Shown one piece after another: positions 33,800-42,453 of a stretch of 64,000 nucleotides of DNA (within the stretch, counting starts at the first letter, position 1; each line of letters starts with the position of its first letter). Location of the stretch: contig NZ_LGXZ01000002.1 in NCBI RefSeq assembly GCF_001238295.1, forward strand, positions 372,001 to 436,000, written 5' to 3'. The translations under genes and the position numbers were made by a program. The notes below the pieces were generated by a model. It searched no databases, was not told the origin of the DNA, and saw nothing but the letters and a program-made list of their open reading frames with translations. Source of the DNA: Ruegeria sp. 6PALISEP08. Its GTDB lineage: Bacteria; Pseudomonadota; Alphaproteobacteria; Rhodobacterales; Rhodobacteraceae.

Positions 33800-34990
33800 A
33801 TGTCCGAAGAGATCAAGAACAAGGCAGTTCAGGCCGAAACGCTGGTGCAGGAGGTTACCGCAGTTGCCCTGCCCGAACCGCAGGGCGAGATCGTTTCGCT
33901 GGAAGAGGCTGAAGAACCCGTCAGCGCTGAGATCCGCAAACGGATGGATGAGATCGACATGGATAACACCAACTCCATCGTTTCATTCGGTTCCTCCGCA
34001 CAGGCAGAGTTGCAGGAAATCAGTCAGGCTATGCTGGCGGATGTGCGCAACAAGGATGTGGGCCCGGCTGGCGACAGCCTGCGTAACATCGTGACCACGA
34101 TCCGAGGATTCTCGGTCAGTGAACTGGACGTGCGCCGTGAACGCAGTTGGTGGGAGAAACTGCTTGGCAAGGCTGCACCTTTTGCCAAATTCACCGCTCA
34201 GTACGAAGAAGTTCAGGATCAGATCGACCGTATCACCGACGATCTTCTGGGCCATGAGCATACGTTGCTAAAGGACATCAAGTCGCTGGATCTGCTGTAT
34301 GAAAAGACGTTGGACTTCTACGACGAACTGGCGCTGTATATCGCGGCGGGCGAGGAAAAGCTGACCGAGTTGGACAGCCACGACATCCCTGAGAAAGAAG
34401 CCGAAGTTCAGGCAGTACCCGAAGAAGAACAGGTGATGAAAGCGCAGGAGCTGCGCGACATACGTGCTGCGCGCGACGATTTGGAACGCCGTGTTCATGA
34501 CCTGAAGCTAACGCGCCAGGTCACGATGCAGTCGCTACCATCGATCCGTTTGGTACAGGAAAACGACAAGTCGCTTGTGACCAAGATCAATTCGACGCTG
34601 GTGAACACGGTGCCTCTGTGGGAAACCCAGCTGGCGCAAGCCGTAACCATCCAGCGCAGCGCCGAGGCTGCGGCAGCCGTGCGTGACGCCAACGATCTGA
34701 CAAACGAACTGCTGACCTCGAATGCGGCCAATCTGCGCGAATCCAACAAGATGATCCGCGAAGAGATGGAGCGCGGCGTATTCGACATCGAAGCGGTCAA
34801 GCAGGCCAATGCTGACCTGATCGGCACCATCAACGAAAGCCTGGCGATTGCAGATGAAGGCAAGGCCAAACGTGCTGCGGCTGAGGTTGAATTGCAAAAG
34901 ATGGAAACCGAGCTGCGCGACACACTGTCCGCTGCCAAAGCGCGCCGGGACGGGACTGGTGACAATGCCGGTACGGCGGTTCCCGGCTAA
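33800..34990 (+). CDS. Toxic anion resistance protein, TelA/KlaA family
   Basis: A 396-residue cytoplasmic protein, almost all alpha-helical: acidic N-terminus (to about residue 60), then TelA core with FGSSAQAELQEISQAML, WWEKLLGKAAPFAKFTAQYE near 118, and long coiled-coil segments (RAARDDLERRVHDLKL, NDLTNELLTSNAANLRESN). TelA/KlaA is linked to tellurite and other toxic-anion tolerance on plasmids and on chromosomes; in the comparative-genomics literature TelA and XpaC are placed with the Ter stress system. ATG follows GAGGAACATCCCC. No TerC/TerD in the window. Confidence 0.92.
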   Translation: MSEEIKNKAVQAETLVQEVTAVALPEPQGEIVSLEEAEEPVSAEIRKRMDEIDMDNTNSIVSFGSSAQAELQEISQAMLADVRNKDVGPAGDSLRNIVTTIRGFSVSELDVRRERSWWEKLLGKAAPFAKFTAQYEEVQDQIDRITDDLLGHEHTLLKDIKSLDLLYEKTLDFYDELALYIAAGEEKLTELDSHDIPEKEAEVQAVPEEEQVMKAQELRDIRAARDDLERRVHDLKLTRQVTMQSLPSIRLVQENDKSLVTKINSTLVNTVPLWETQLAQAVTIQRSAEAAAAVRDANDLTNELLTSNAANLRESNKMIREEMERGVFDIEAVKQANADLIGTINESLAIADEGKAKRAAAEVELQKMETELRDTLSAAKARRDGTGDNAGTAVPG

Positions 34991-35003
34991 AGGCAGGATC
35001 GGC

Positions 35004-35960
35004 GTGCGGCGCTTCAACTCTCTGAAATTTGCGTTGGGGATGACTTCGGTTTTGGCTCTGGCCAATTGCGATGAAACCCTGACGACCACTGTTGCACCGC
35101 AACCCCGGCCGGAACCTGCGCCTACGGCAGTTAATGCCTATGTGCCACCCTCTGCCGCCAGTCAGGATCTGGCGCGGTTCTACCAGCGTGTTGAACGTGA
35201 CCTTCTGGTTCGTGGGTTGTTGCGCACTGATGGCGGCGGACCGGATACACCTTATGATGCCGATGATCTGGCCCGAAACTTCGAAGCAATCGCGTTCTAC
35301 AGCGAATATCCGACACAAAGCGTCTCGATCGGCTCACGGCAAACGGACGGGCAGTTGAGCCGGTGGTCCGGCCCCGTGCGTATCCAGACCGAGTTCGGCC
35401 CCTCGGTTCTGCCCGAAACGCGAGCGCAGGATGCGAAGCAGGTGCGGCTGTTTACAGACCGCCTGGCCGCGTTGACCCAGCACCCGATTTCGGTTGTGTC
35501 GCGAAACGCTAATTTCCATGTCTTTTTCGCCGGCAAGGACGACAGCGCCTATGTCGCGTCGCGACTGAAGCAGTTGATCCCAAATATCAGCCAGGCCTCG
35601 CTGGATCTGGCCGCCAACCCACGCGCCAATTTCGACTGTCTCGTCTTTGCATCTGCGACCAAGGCGTCACCCTACAAATATGTGCGCGCGGTTGCATTGA
35701 TCCGGGCAGAACTGACGGATCTGGTACGCCGCAGCTGTATTCACGAAGAAATCGCTCAGGGGCTTGGTCTGTCCAATGATAGCCCAGCAGCACGACCTTC
35801 GATCTTCAACGATGATGATGAGTTTGCCCTGCTGACTAGCCATGACGAGAAACTGCTGACGATGCTGTACGACCAGCGGTTGCAGCCCGGAGTGGGCGTG
35901 GATGAGGCGCGCCCCGTCGTACGAATTATTGCACGCGAATTGATGGGGCAGCCGCTCTGA
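35004..35960 (+). CDS. DUF2927 lipoprotein, GTG start
   Basis: A 318-residue lipoprotein (GTG start, MRRFNSLKFALGMTSVLALANC): the lipobox LANC puts the lipidated cysteine at about residue 22. The mature protein contains DUF2927: ENLYGS-like text is absent but YQRVERDLLVRGLLRTDGGGPDTP, RFDRL-type LFTDRLAAL, CLVFASATKASPYKYVRAVALIRAEL and SCIHEEIAQGLGLSNDSPAARPSIFNDDDEFALLTSHDEKLLTMLYDQRL are typical; the last block (HExxQGLGLxND) resembles a metalloprotease HExx site. GTG is 13 bases after the TelA stop with AGGA ahead. It may act in the envelope side of the same operon. Confidence 0.85.
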   Translation: MRRFNSLKFALGMTSVLALANCDETLTTTVAPQPRPEPAPTAVNAYVPPSAASQDLARFYQRVERDLLVRGLLRTDGGGPDTPYDADDLARNFEAIAFYSEYPTQSVSIGSRQTDGQLSRWSGPVRIQTEFGPSVLPETRAQDAKQVRLFTDRLAALTQHPISVVSRNANFHVFFAGKDDSAYVASRLKQLIPNISQASLDLAANPRANFDCLVFASATKASPYKYVRAVALIRAELTDLVRRSCIHEEIAQGLGLSNDSPAARPSIFNDDDEFALLTSHDEKLLTMLYDQRLQPGVGVDEARPVVRIIARELMGQPL

Positions 35961-35982
35961 CCCCAAGGACAGGAGAACCCAA

Positions 35983-37131
35983 ATGGGAATTTTCGATTTT
36001 CTGACCGGAGAATTCATTGATGTCATTCACTGGGTGGACGACACTCGTGACACGATGGTCTGGCGTTTTGAACGCGAAGGCCACGAAATCAAGTACGGTG
36101 CCAAGCTGACCGTGCGCGAAGGTCAGGCAGCGGTGTTTGTACACGAAGGGCAACTGGCCGATGTGTTCACGCCGGGTCTCTACATGCTTGAGACCAACAA
36201 CATGCCGATCCTGACGACGCTGCAGCATTGGGATCACGGCTTTCAGTCTCCGTTCAAATCTGAGATCTATTTCGTCAACACGACCCGGTTCAACGACCTG
36301 AAATGGGGCACAAAGAACCCGATCATGCTGCGCGATCCGGAATTTGGGCCAACCCGCATCCGGGCCTATGGCACCTACACGGTACGTGTGAAAGACCCCG
36401 CGAAGTTTCTGGTCGAGATCGTCGGAACAGACGGCGAGTTCACCATGGATGAAATCAGCTTTCAGGTGCGCAACATCATCGTGCAGGAGTTCAGCCGCGT
36501 CATTTCCAGCTCGGGCATTCCGGTGCTGGACATGGCCGCAAACACCGCCGATCTGGGCAAGCTGATCGCAGCCGAGGTGACACCTGTTCTGGACAGCTAT
36601 GGGCTGGAGATGCCGGAATTTTATATCGAGAACATCTCGCTGCCGCCTGCGGTCGAGGCGGCGCTGGATAAGCGGACCTCAATGGGGTTGGCTGGCGATC
36701 TGGGCAAGTTCACGCAGTATTCCGCCGCCGAAGCAATGACCGCTGCGGCAAACAACCCCGGACAAGGTGGTGGCATGGGTGCAGGTCTTGGCATGGGCAT
36801 GGGCATGGCGATGGCGCAGCAAATGTCGAACATGGCAGCGGCGCAACCAAGCGGCCCGTGGGGATCGCCTGCCCCCGCTGCCCCGCAACCGGCAGCACAT
36901 GCGGCACCGCCGCCCCCTCCCCCAGTTGAGCATGTTTGGCATATCGCTGTGGATGGGCAGACCAGCGGGCCGTTTTCCAAAGCCAAGATGGGGCGGATGG
37001 CCAGCGAAGGCGAGCTTACCCGGGACACCTATGTCTGGACTGCAGGGCAGGACGGATGGAAAAAGGCAGGTGACGTGCGGGAACTGGCGCAGCTGTTCAC
37101 CATCTTGCCGCCACCGCCGCCCGGAGCTTAA
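35983..37131 (+). CDS. SPFH (virion core protein/YdjI-like) protein with C-terminal GYF_2 domain
   Basis: A 382-residue protein. SPFH-like domain (about 30-240) contains VREGQAAVFVHEGQLADVFTPGLY, WGTKNPIMLRDPEFG and FTMDEISFQVRNIIVQEFSRV. Then comes a Gly/Met-rich linker (GGGMGAGLGMGMGMAMA), a Pro/Ala-rich stretch with poly-Pro, and a GYF_2 domain (about 318-375; HIAVDGQTSGPFSKAKMGRM, WTAGQDGWKKAGDV). Its nearest named relative in context is Bacillus YdjI, which recruits PspA-type proteins at the membrane. ATG has AGGAGAACCCAA. GYF_2 domains recognise proline-rich partners, perhaps the protein's own linker. Confidence 0.88.
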   Translation: MGIFDFLTGEFIDVIHWVDDTRDTMVWRFEREGHEIKYGAKLTVREGQAAVFVHEGQLADVFTPGLYMLETNNMPILTTLQHWDHGFQSPFKSEIYFVNTTRFNDLKWGTKNPIMLRDPEFGPTRIRAYGTYTVRVKDPAKFLVEIVGTDGEFTMDEISFQVRNIIVQEFSRVISSSGIPVLDMAANTADLGKLIAAEVTPVLDSYGLEMPEFYIENISLPPAVEAALDKRTSMGLAGDLGKFTQYSAAEAMTAAANNPGQGGGMGAGLGMGMGMAMAQQMSNMAAAQPSGPWGSPAPAAPQPAAHAAPPPPPPVEHVWHIAVDGQTSGPFSKAKMGRMASEGELTRDTYVWTAGQDGWKKAGDVRELAQLFTILPPPPPGA

Positions 37132-37177
37132 CAAAACGCGGTCTTCCTTCATAATCATCGTGACCACTGGGTAACTC

Positions 37178-38284
37178 ATGACACAAGTCACCGCCCCTGA
37201 CCTTGCCGAACACCGCTTTCCCTGCGACCAGTGCGGCGCGGATTACCGGTTCAACCCGGGTGACGGCACTTTGACATGCGATCATTGCGGGCATTCCAGA
37301 CCGATCGGTGCCGGGCCTTGGGGCGGTGCCAGTCTGCGAGAGCTGGACTTTGACGCGGCCATCGCGGATCGCCTGCCGGACAGCGAGATCGAAGAAACCC
37401 GTGTTCTGTCCTGCCCAAACTGCGCCGCGCAGGTGGAGTTTGACCCGAATACACACGCCGCCGAATGCCCGTTCTGTGCCACGCCGGTCGTGACCGACAC
37501 CGGAATCAATCGGCATATCAAGCCAAAAGGTGTTCTGCCTTTTGCGTTCGACGAACGCTCGGCCCATAAGGCGATGGGAGATTGGCTGGGACGACTGTGG
37601 TTCGCACCTAACGGGTTGAAAGAGTATGCCCGCAAGGGGCGCAGGATGCAGGGTATTTACGTGCCCTACTGGACCTTCGATGCCGACACCAAATCCACTT
37701 ATCGCGGCGAACGCGGCATTATCTATTACGAAACCCGCACCGTGATGCGAGACGGCAAACGGGTTCAGCAACAGGTGCCAAAGGTACGCTGGACGTCCAA
37801 GTCCGGGCGCGTCGAGCGATTTTTTGACGACGTGCTTGTGCTGGCGTCCCGATCGCTCCCCAAAAAATATACCGACGCGCTGGAACCCTGGGACCTGCCC
37901 GCGCTCGAACCGTATCAACCCGAATACCTGGCCGGTTTCCGGGCTGAGGCATATACCGTTGAACTCAGGGACGGCTACGTCGAAGCCCGTACCCATATGG
38001 CGCGCGTGATCGAGCGGGATGTTCGTTTTGACATCGGCGGGGATCGGCAGCGCATCCATGCGGTCGATACAGACGTACGCGATGTCACGTTCAAGCATAT
38101 CCTGTTGCCGGTTTGGATGGCCGCTTACAAATACCGCGGCCAGACCTATCGGTTTGTGGTCAATGGCCGAACCGGGCGGGTTCAGGGTGAACGCCCGTGG
38201 TCAGCCATCAAGATAACCATCGCCGTCGTTTTGGGTTTACTGGTGGCAGCAGGTGTCGGGTATCTGGCGGCCACCGGGCAATAG
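37178..38284 (+). CDS. Zinc-ribbon membrane-anchored protein (YdjG-like)
   Basis: A 368-residue protein. Two zinc ribbons: cysteines 16, 19, 34, 37 (CDQC...CDHC) and 79, 82, 97, 100 (CPNC...CPFC). The middle has a conserved globular region (YVPYWTFDADTKSTYRGERG, VDTDVRDVTFKHILLPVWMAAYKYRGQTYRFVVNG). One C-terminal helix (about 342-364) anchors it. Often annotated as TFIIB-type zinc ribbon or 'primosomal protein'; it fits the YdjG type that accompanies SPFH/YdjI. Its position after the SPFH gene makes it the last gene of this stress operon. Confidence 0.82.
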   Translation: MTQVTAPDLAEHRFPCDQCGADYRFNPGDGTLTCDHCGHSRPIGAGPWGGASLRELDFDAAIADRLPDSEIEETRVLSCPNCAAQVEFDPNTHAAECPFCATPVVTDTGINRHIKPKGVLPFAFDERSAHKAMGDWLGRLWFAPNGLKEYARKGRRMQGIYVPYWTFDADTKSTYRGERGIIYYETRTVMRDGKRVQQQVPKVRWTSKSGRVERFFDDVLVLASRSLPKKYTDALEPWDLPALEPYQPEYLAGFRAEAYTVELRDGYVEARTHMARVIERDVRFDIGGDRQRIHAVDTDVRDVTFKHILLPVWMAAYKYRGQTYRFVVNGRTGRVQGERPWSAIKITIAVVLGLLVAAGVGYLAATGQ

Positions 38285-38361
38285 GCGGACCTGCATACAA
38301 GCTTGTGCATCCGCCAAAGCACGGTCATGTTCAGCTCGAAAAACAATGGGGTGGGCCTGTC

Positions 38362-39030
38362 GTGTCGTTTGCTGAGTTGAATTCCCTACTGAAAGATCGC
38401 CATTCCTGCAGAGCGTTTTTGCCGGATCCAGTTCCGCGCGCGCAGATTGAACAGATCGTGGCAAGCGCGTCGAGGGTGCCAAGCTGGTGCAATGCGCAAC
38501 CTTGGCAGTTGGTGATCACCAGCGCAGACGAAACAGATGCTTTCCGTGAAGCGATGCAAAACGAGGCTGTCAGCGGTGCTCCGGCACCGGATCTTCCGTT
38601 TCCAACATCCTATTCTGGCGTGTACCAAGACCGCCGCCGGGCCTGTGGCTGGGCGCTTTACGAAGCTGTTGGGGTGGAACGAGGGGACCGCGTCGGGTCA
38701 GCGCAGCAAATGATGCAGAACTTTGCCCTGTTTGGCGCGCCGCATTGTGCCATCCTCTCAAGCCCGGCAGAGCTTGGCCCCTATGGCGCAATGGATTGCG
38801 GTGGTTTTATCACAGCCTTCACTCTGGCCGCGCAGGCCTTGGGCGTAGCGACCATCCCCCAAGCCGCGTTGGCCACGTACAGCCCCTTTCTGCACCGGTA
38901 TTTTCAAATCCCTGAAGACCGCCTGATCCTATGCGCGATTTCATTTGGCTATGCAGATCCAAGTCATCCTGCAAATAACTTTCGCACGGATCGCGCCGCA
39001 CCGAGTGACTTTGTGGAATGGCGCGGGTAA
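38362..39030 (+). CDS. Nitroreductase family protein, GTG start
   Basis: A 222-residue FMN-dependent oxidoreductase. The N-terminal FMN-binding RHSCRAFLPDPVPRAQIEQIVASASRVPSWCNAQPWQLVI (residues about 12-50; RxSxRxF and PSxxNxQPW) is diagnostic. C-terminal GGFITAFTLAAQALGVATIPQAALA and ISFGYADPSHPANNFRTDR also fit. GTG at 38362 is the likely start; a longer frame reaches into the end of the zinc-ribbon gene and is not used. About 75 bases separate it from the stress operon; substrate unknown (nitroaromatics, quinones or ring reduction). Confidence 0.88.
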   Translation: MSFAELNSLLKDRHSCRAFLPDPVPRAQIEQIVASASRVPSWCNAQPWQLVITSADETDAFREAMQNEAVSGAPAPDLPFPTSYSGVYQDRRRACGWALYEAVGVERGDRVGSAQQMMQNFALFGAPHCAILSSPAELGPYGAMDCGGFITAFTLAAQALGVATIPQAALATYSPFLHRYFQIPEDRLILCAISFGYADPSHPANNFRTDRAAPSDFVEWRG

Positions 39031-39072
39031 ACGGAGGCAAGGGCAGTCCTATCGCGTTAAGGGAGGAACCAC

Positions 39073-39510
39073 GTGCGCGCAGTGTTGCAAAGAGTGTCAC
39101 ACGCCACAGTTTCGGTTGATGACACAGTCATAGGATCGTCGGGACCGGGCCTTTTGATTCTTGTTTGCGCCATGCATGGCGATGACGACATACAGGCCAG
39201 AAAGCTTGCAGAGAAAGCCGCGAAACTGCGTGTCTTCAAGGATGATGCAGGTAAAATGAATCGCTCTCTGCTGGATATTGGCGGATCAGCGCTGGTGATC
39301 AGCCAATTCACCTTGGCTGCTGATACAACAAGCGGCAACCGGCCAGGGTTTTCAACCGCAGCACCGCCGGATCAGGGCGAGCACCTGTACAAGGAATTTG
39401 CAACGCATCTTGCCGCACAAGGTGTTGCAGTGGAAACTGGGCAATTTGGGGCTGACATGGCGGTTGAACTTGTAAATGACGGCCCGGTCACGATCTGGAT
39501 TGAGAACTGA
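39073..39510 (+). CDS. dtd: D-aminoacyl-tRNA deacylase, GTG start
   Basis: A 145-residue homodimeric enzyme that hydrolyses D-aminoacyl-tRNA and recycles D-amino acids and tRNA. Signatures SQFTLAAD (near 78) and the cross-subunit [11 protein letters not shown] (C-terminus, Gly-cis-Pro motif) are present. GTG at 39073 follows GGGAGGAACCAC. Its stop TGA overlaps the next gene's ATG by 1 base, so it is co-translated with the glycerate kinase. Confidence 0.96.
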   Translation: MRAVLQRVSHATVSVDDTVIGSSGPGLLILVCAMHGDDDIQARKLAEKAAKLRVFKDDAGKMNRSLLDIGGSALVISQFTLAADTTSGNRPGFSTAAPPDQGEHLYKEFATHLAAQGVAVETGQFGADMAVELVNDGPVTIWIEN

Positions 39511-40613
39511 TGGATACAGCCAAGCGCGCTGCAGAACTTTGGCAGGCAGGGGTCGATGCGGTTGACGGATTTGCCGCCACCAAAGCCGCTCTGTCTGATG
39601 TTCCCAAGCCGGACCAGATTCTCGCGGTTGGCAAACCCGCTGCCGCCATGGCACGTGCGGCGCTGGCACAATTTGGACCGGTCCCCGCACTTGTTGTCAC
39701 CAAAGACGATCATGGCCGCGACCTGCCGGAAGCGGTCGACGTCATCGAAGCCTCGCACCCGGTGCCGGACAACCGCAGCCTTGCTGGCGGGCAAGAGCTG
39801 CGATTGGCAATGGAGCGGATGCAGCCCGGATCACATGTGCTTCTGCTGGTCTCGGGCGGGGCGTCCTCATTGGCCGAGGATCTTTTGCCCGGCACTTCTC
39901 TGCGCGATCTTGAGGCGCTGAACCGTAAGCTGCTGGCCGAAGGCTTGGACATCCGCGCCATGAACGACGAGCGGCGCAAGATGTCGCGTATCAAGGGTGG
40001 CGGTTTGCTATCTCATTTCAAGGGCGCACGCGCCACCGTACTGGCAATTTCGGACGTGCCGGGGGATGATCTGAATGTCATTGGCTCGGGCATCGGCGCT
40101 TTGCCGAACAGCTACAGCTTTACTGCCACCACGCAGATCGTGGCTTCAAACGCCCATGCCCGGAATGCGGCCGCCAACGTTGCGGTCTCGGCGGGCCTTG
40201 CTGTTTTGGCCAATGACGAAGCCCTGCACGACGACTATTTGCAGGTCGCCGGGAAACTGGGGCCGATTCTGCGCGGCATGGACAACGGCGTGATGATCTT
40301 TGGTGGTGAACCAACCGTGGTTCTACCGGATCAACCGGGTCGTGGAGGGCGGAATCAGGCACTGGCGCTTGCGCTGGCAAAAGAGATCTCTGGGCAGCCC
40401 AATCTTGCTGTTGTTGTTGGCGGAACAGATGGAACAGATGGCCTGACAAATGCGGCAGGAGGAATCATATCCGGTAAAACCTGGAGCGAAACGGCGCAAT
40501 CCTACCTCGACAACGCGGACAGTGGGACGTTTTTGGACAATGTGAATGCATTGTTGACCACTGGCCCTACTAGCACGAACGTGATGGACTTGGTTGTCGC
40601 AATCCGAGGATGA
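39510..40613 (+). CDS. Glycerate 2-kinase (GckA/TtuD type)
   Basis: A 367-residue enzyme of the DUF4147-MOFRL family: N-terminal part with LLLVSGGASSLAEDLLPG near 117, MNDERRKMSRIKGGGLLSHFKGA near 153, and the C-terminal MOFRL domain with GGEPTVVLPDQPGRGGRNQALALALA near 265 and VGGTDGTDGLTNAAGG near 303. Such proteins are annotated glycerate kinase or hydroxypyruvate reductase; the kinase activity (glycerate to 2-phosphoglycerate) is now favoured. It fits glycolate/serine-cycle metabolism. Overlaps dtd. The following 238-base spacer has no gene. Confidence 0.92.
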   Translation: MDTAKRAAELWQAGVDAVDGFAATKAALSDVPKPDQILAVGKPAAAMARAALAQFGPVPALVVTKDDHGRDLPEAVDVIEASHPVPDNRSLAGGQELRLAMERMQPGSHVLLLVSGGASSLAEDLLPGTSLRDLEALNRKLLAEGLDIRAMNDERRKMSRIKGGGLLSHFKGARATVLAISDVPGDDLNVIGSGIGALPNSYSFTATTQIVASNAHARNAAANVAVSAGLAVLANDEALHDDYLQVAGKLGPILRGMDNGVMIFGGEPTVVLPDQPGRGGRNQALALALAKEISGQPNLAVVVGGTDGTDGLTNAAGGIISGKTWSETAQSYLDNADSGTFLDNVNALLTTGPTSTNVMDLVVAIRG

Positions 40614-40787
40614 TTTGACGCATTTCGCAAACCTGCAATCTGGAAAGCATTGACACTGTCTCAAATAAGCATGTTGTAGCTGGCTTGCGTCACTTCAGAT
40701 GATCGGGATGAACAACCGAATCTTCGGTACCCGTCCATATCATTGTCTTAGATTAGCGCTTGCCCGTTGGGCTGAAATCGGCCAACA

Positions 40788-40825
40788 TTGACTATCGCGT
40801 CAATAAAAAATGCCCAAACAGGGCA
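40788..40825 (+). promoter_or_regulatory. Two short inverted repeats before the peptide ABC operon
   Basis: TTGAC-N6-GTCAA at 40788-40803 and TGCCC-N5-GGGCA at 40811-40825 lie 27-64 bases before the start codon. The first could be a repressor half-site pair, the second a leader hairpin. No good -35/-10 pair was found nearby, although a TTGACA is at 40650. Confidence 0.35.
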
Positions 40826-40851
40826 GTACTAAACGATAGGGAGAATTCTGA

Positions 40852-42438
40852 ATGAACGATCAACTCACTCACATGGCTGGTCAAGTTACGACGGGGAAAA
40901 TGACCCGCCGCGAGTTCATGGGGAAAGCCGCAGCTCTGGGTGTATCGGCAGCTATGGCCAGCACAATGTTTGCAGATGCTGCACGTGCGGCTGGCCCCAA
41001 AAAAGGCGGCGATCTGAAATTTGGTCTTCAGGGCGGCGAGTCCACCAACTCTCTGGACCCGGCGACCTATGCAAGTTCGGTTCCGTTCCAGAACGGCAAA
41101 CAGTTCGGTGACCAACTGGTGGAAGTTGCGCCTGACGGCACGATCGAGCCGCGTCTGGCCGAAAGCGTTGAGGGAAGCGCGGACGCAAAGGTGTGGACGT
41201 TCAAGCTGCGTCAAGGCGTCGAGTTCCACAACGGCAAGACAATGACCAGCGAAGACGTGCTGAAAACAATGCAGCGCCACTCGAATGAAGACTCTAAATC
41301 CGGTGCCCTTGGCATCATGAAGGGCATCGAGTCGATGAAAGCTGATGGTGACAACTTTCAGGTCACTTTGACAGAGCCAAACGCTGACTTGCCATACCTG
41401 ATGGCCGACTACCACCTGATCATTCAGCCCGATGGTGGAATGGACAATCCGGGGGCGGGTATTGGTACAGGTCCTTACAAACTGGAAGTGGACGAACCCG
41501 GCGTCCGTCACCTGTTCACTAAGAACGAAAACCACTGGAACAGTGATTTCGGTAACTTTGACAGTGTTGAGGTTGTTGTAATCAACGACGCAACGGCGCG
41601 CACCGCGGCTCTCCAATCTGGTCAGGTCCACGCAGTTAACCGCGTTGAACCCAAAGTTGCCGACCTGTTGGGTCGTGCACCAAACCTGACGGTTCACTCA
41701 ACCGCTGGCCGTGGGCATTATGTCTTTATCATGCACTGCGATACCGCGCCGTTCGACAACAACGAACTGCGTACCGCGTTGAAATACGCCATCAACCGCG
41801 AGGAACTGGTGGACAAGGTTCTGCGCGGCTACGGCTCTGTCGGGAATGACATGCCGATTAACGCGGCCTACCCCCTGTTTGATGAGACAATCGAACAGCG
41901 AGAGTTCAGCATTGAAAAGGCGGCTGAGCACTACAAGAAGTCCGGTCATGACGGTTCGCCGATTATTCTGCGTGTCGCAGATGGCGCCTTCCCGGGAGCC
42001 GTGGACGCCGCTGCTCTGTTCCAACAGACTGCCGCGCAGGCCGGAATTCCGTTGGAAATCAAACGCGAACCCAATGATGGTTACTGGTCGGAAGTCTGGA
42101 ATGTTCAGCCATTCTGTGCCTCGTACTGGGGTGGCCGTCCAGTTCAGGATCAAATGTACTCGACCGCATATCTGTCGACCGCCGACTGGAACGATACACG
42201 GTTCAAGGTTCAGGCATTCGACGACATGTTGTTCGCGGCGAAGGCCGAGTTGGACGTTGAAAAACGCAAGGGCATTTATAGCCAGATGGGTCGGATGGTC
42301 CGCGACGAAGGCGGCCTGATCTGCCCGATGTTCAACGACTTTGTCGAGGGCATCAGCAACCAGCTGGACGGCTGGGAATCTGACCCGACGCAAGAGATGA
42401 TGAACGGCAACATGTCCCGCAAGATGTGGTTCGTCTAA
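40852..42438 (+). CDS. ABC transporter substrate-binding protein, family 5, Tat-exported
   Basis: A 528-residue periplasmic receptor of the DppA/OppA type (SBP_bac_5). Twin-arginine signal TRREFMGKAAALGVS ends near residue 43 (ADAARA). Mature core: GGDLKFGLQGG start, SLDPATYASS, PRLAESVEGS, VWTFKLRQGVEFHNGKTMTSEDV and ALKYAINREEL. The Tat route suggests folding before export. ATG follows TAGGGAGAATTCTGA. It heads a four-gene operon with two permeases and a fused ATPase. The ligand is not shown by the sequence; peptides, glutathione or other oligomers are possible. Confidence 0.93.
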   Translation: MNDQLTHMAGQVTTGKMTRREFMGKAAALGVSAAMASTMFADAARAAGPKKGGDLKFGLQGGESTNSLDPATYASSVPFQNGKQFGDQLVEVAPDGTIEPRLAESVEGSADAKVWTFKLRQGVEFHNGKTMTSEDVLKTMQRHSNEDSKSGALGIMKGIESMKADGDNFQVTLTEPNADLPYLMADYHLIIQPDGGMDNPGAGIGTGPYKLEVDEPGVRHLFTKNENHWNSDFGNFDSVEVVVINDATARTAALQSGQVHAVNRVEPKVADLLGRAPNLTVHSTAGRGHYVFIMHCDTAPFDNNELRTALKYAINREELVDKVLRGYGSVGNDMPINAAYPLFDETIEQREFSIEKAAEHYKKSGHDGSPIILRVADGAFPGAVDAAALFQQTAAQAGIPLEIKREPNDGYWSEVWNVQPFCASYWGGRPVQDQMYSTAYLSTADWNDTRFKVQAFDDMLFAAKAELDVEKRKGIYSQMGRMVRDEGGLICPMFNDFVEGISNQLDGWESDPTQEMMNGNMSRKMWFV

Positions 42439-42453
42439 GACGGGCCACGGATA

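Noticed and set aside
40792-41697. A 301-codon frame antisense to the peptide-binding protein gene
   Set aside because: Opposite a clearly real gene with a Tat signal; no family features.
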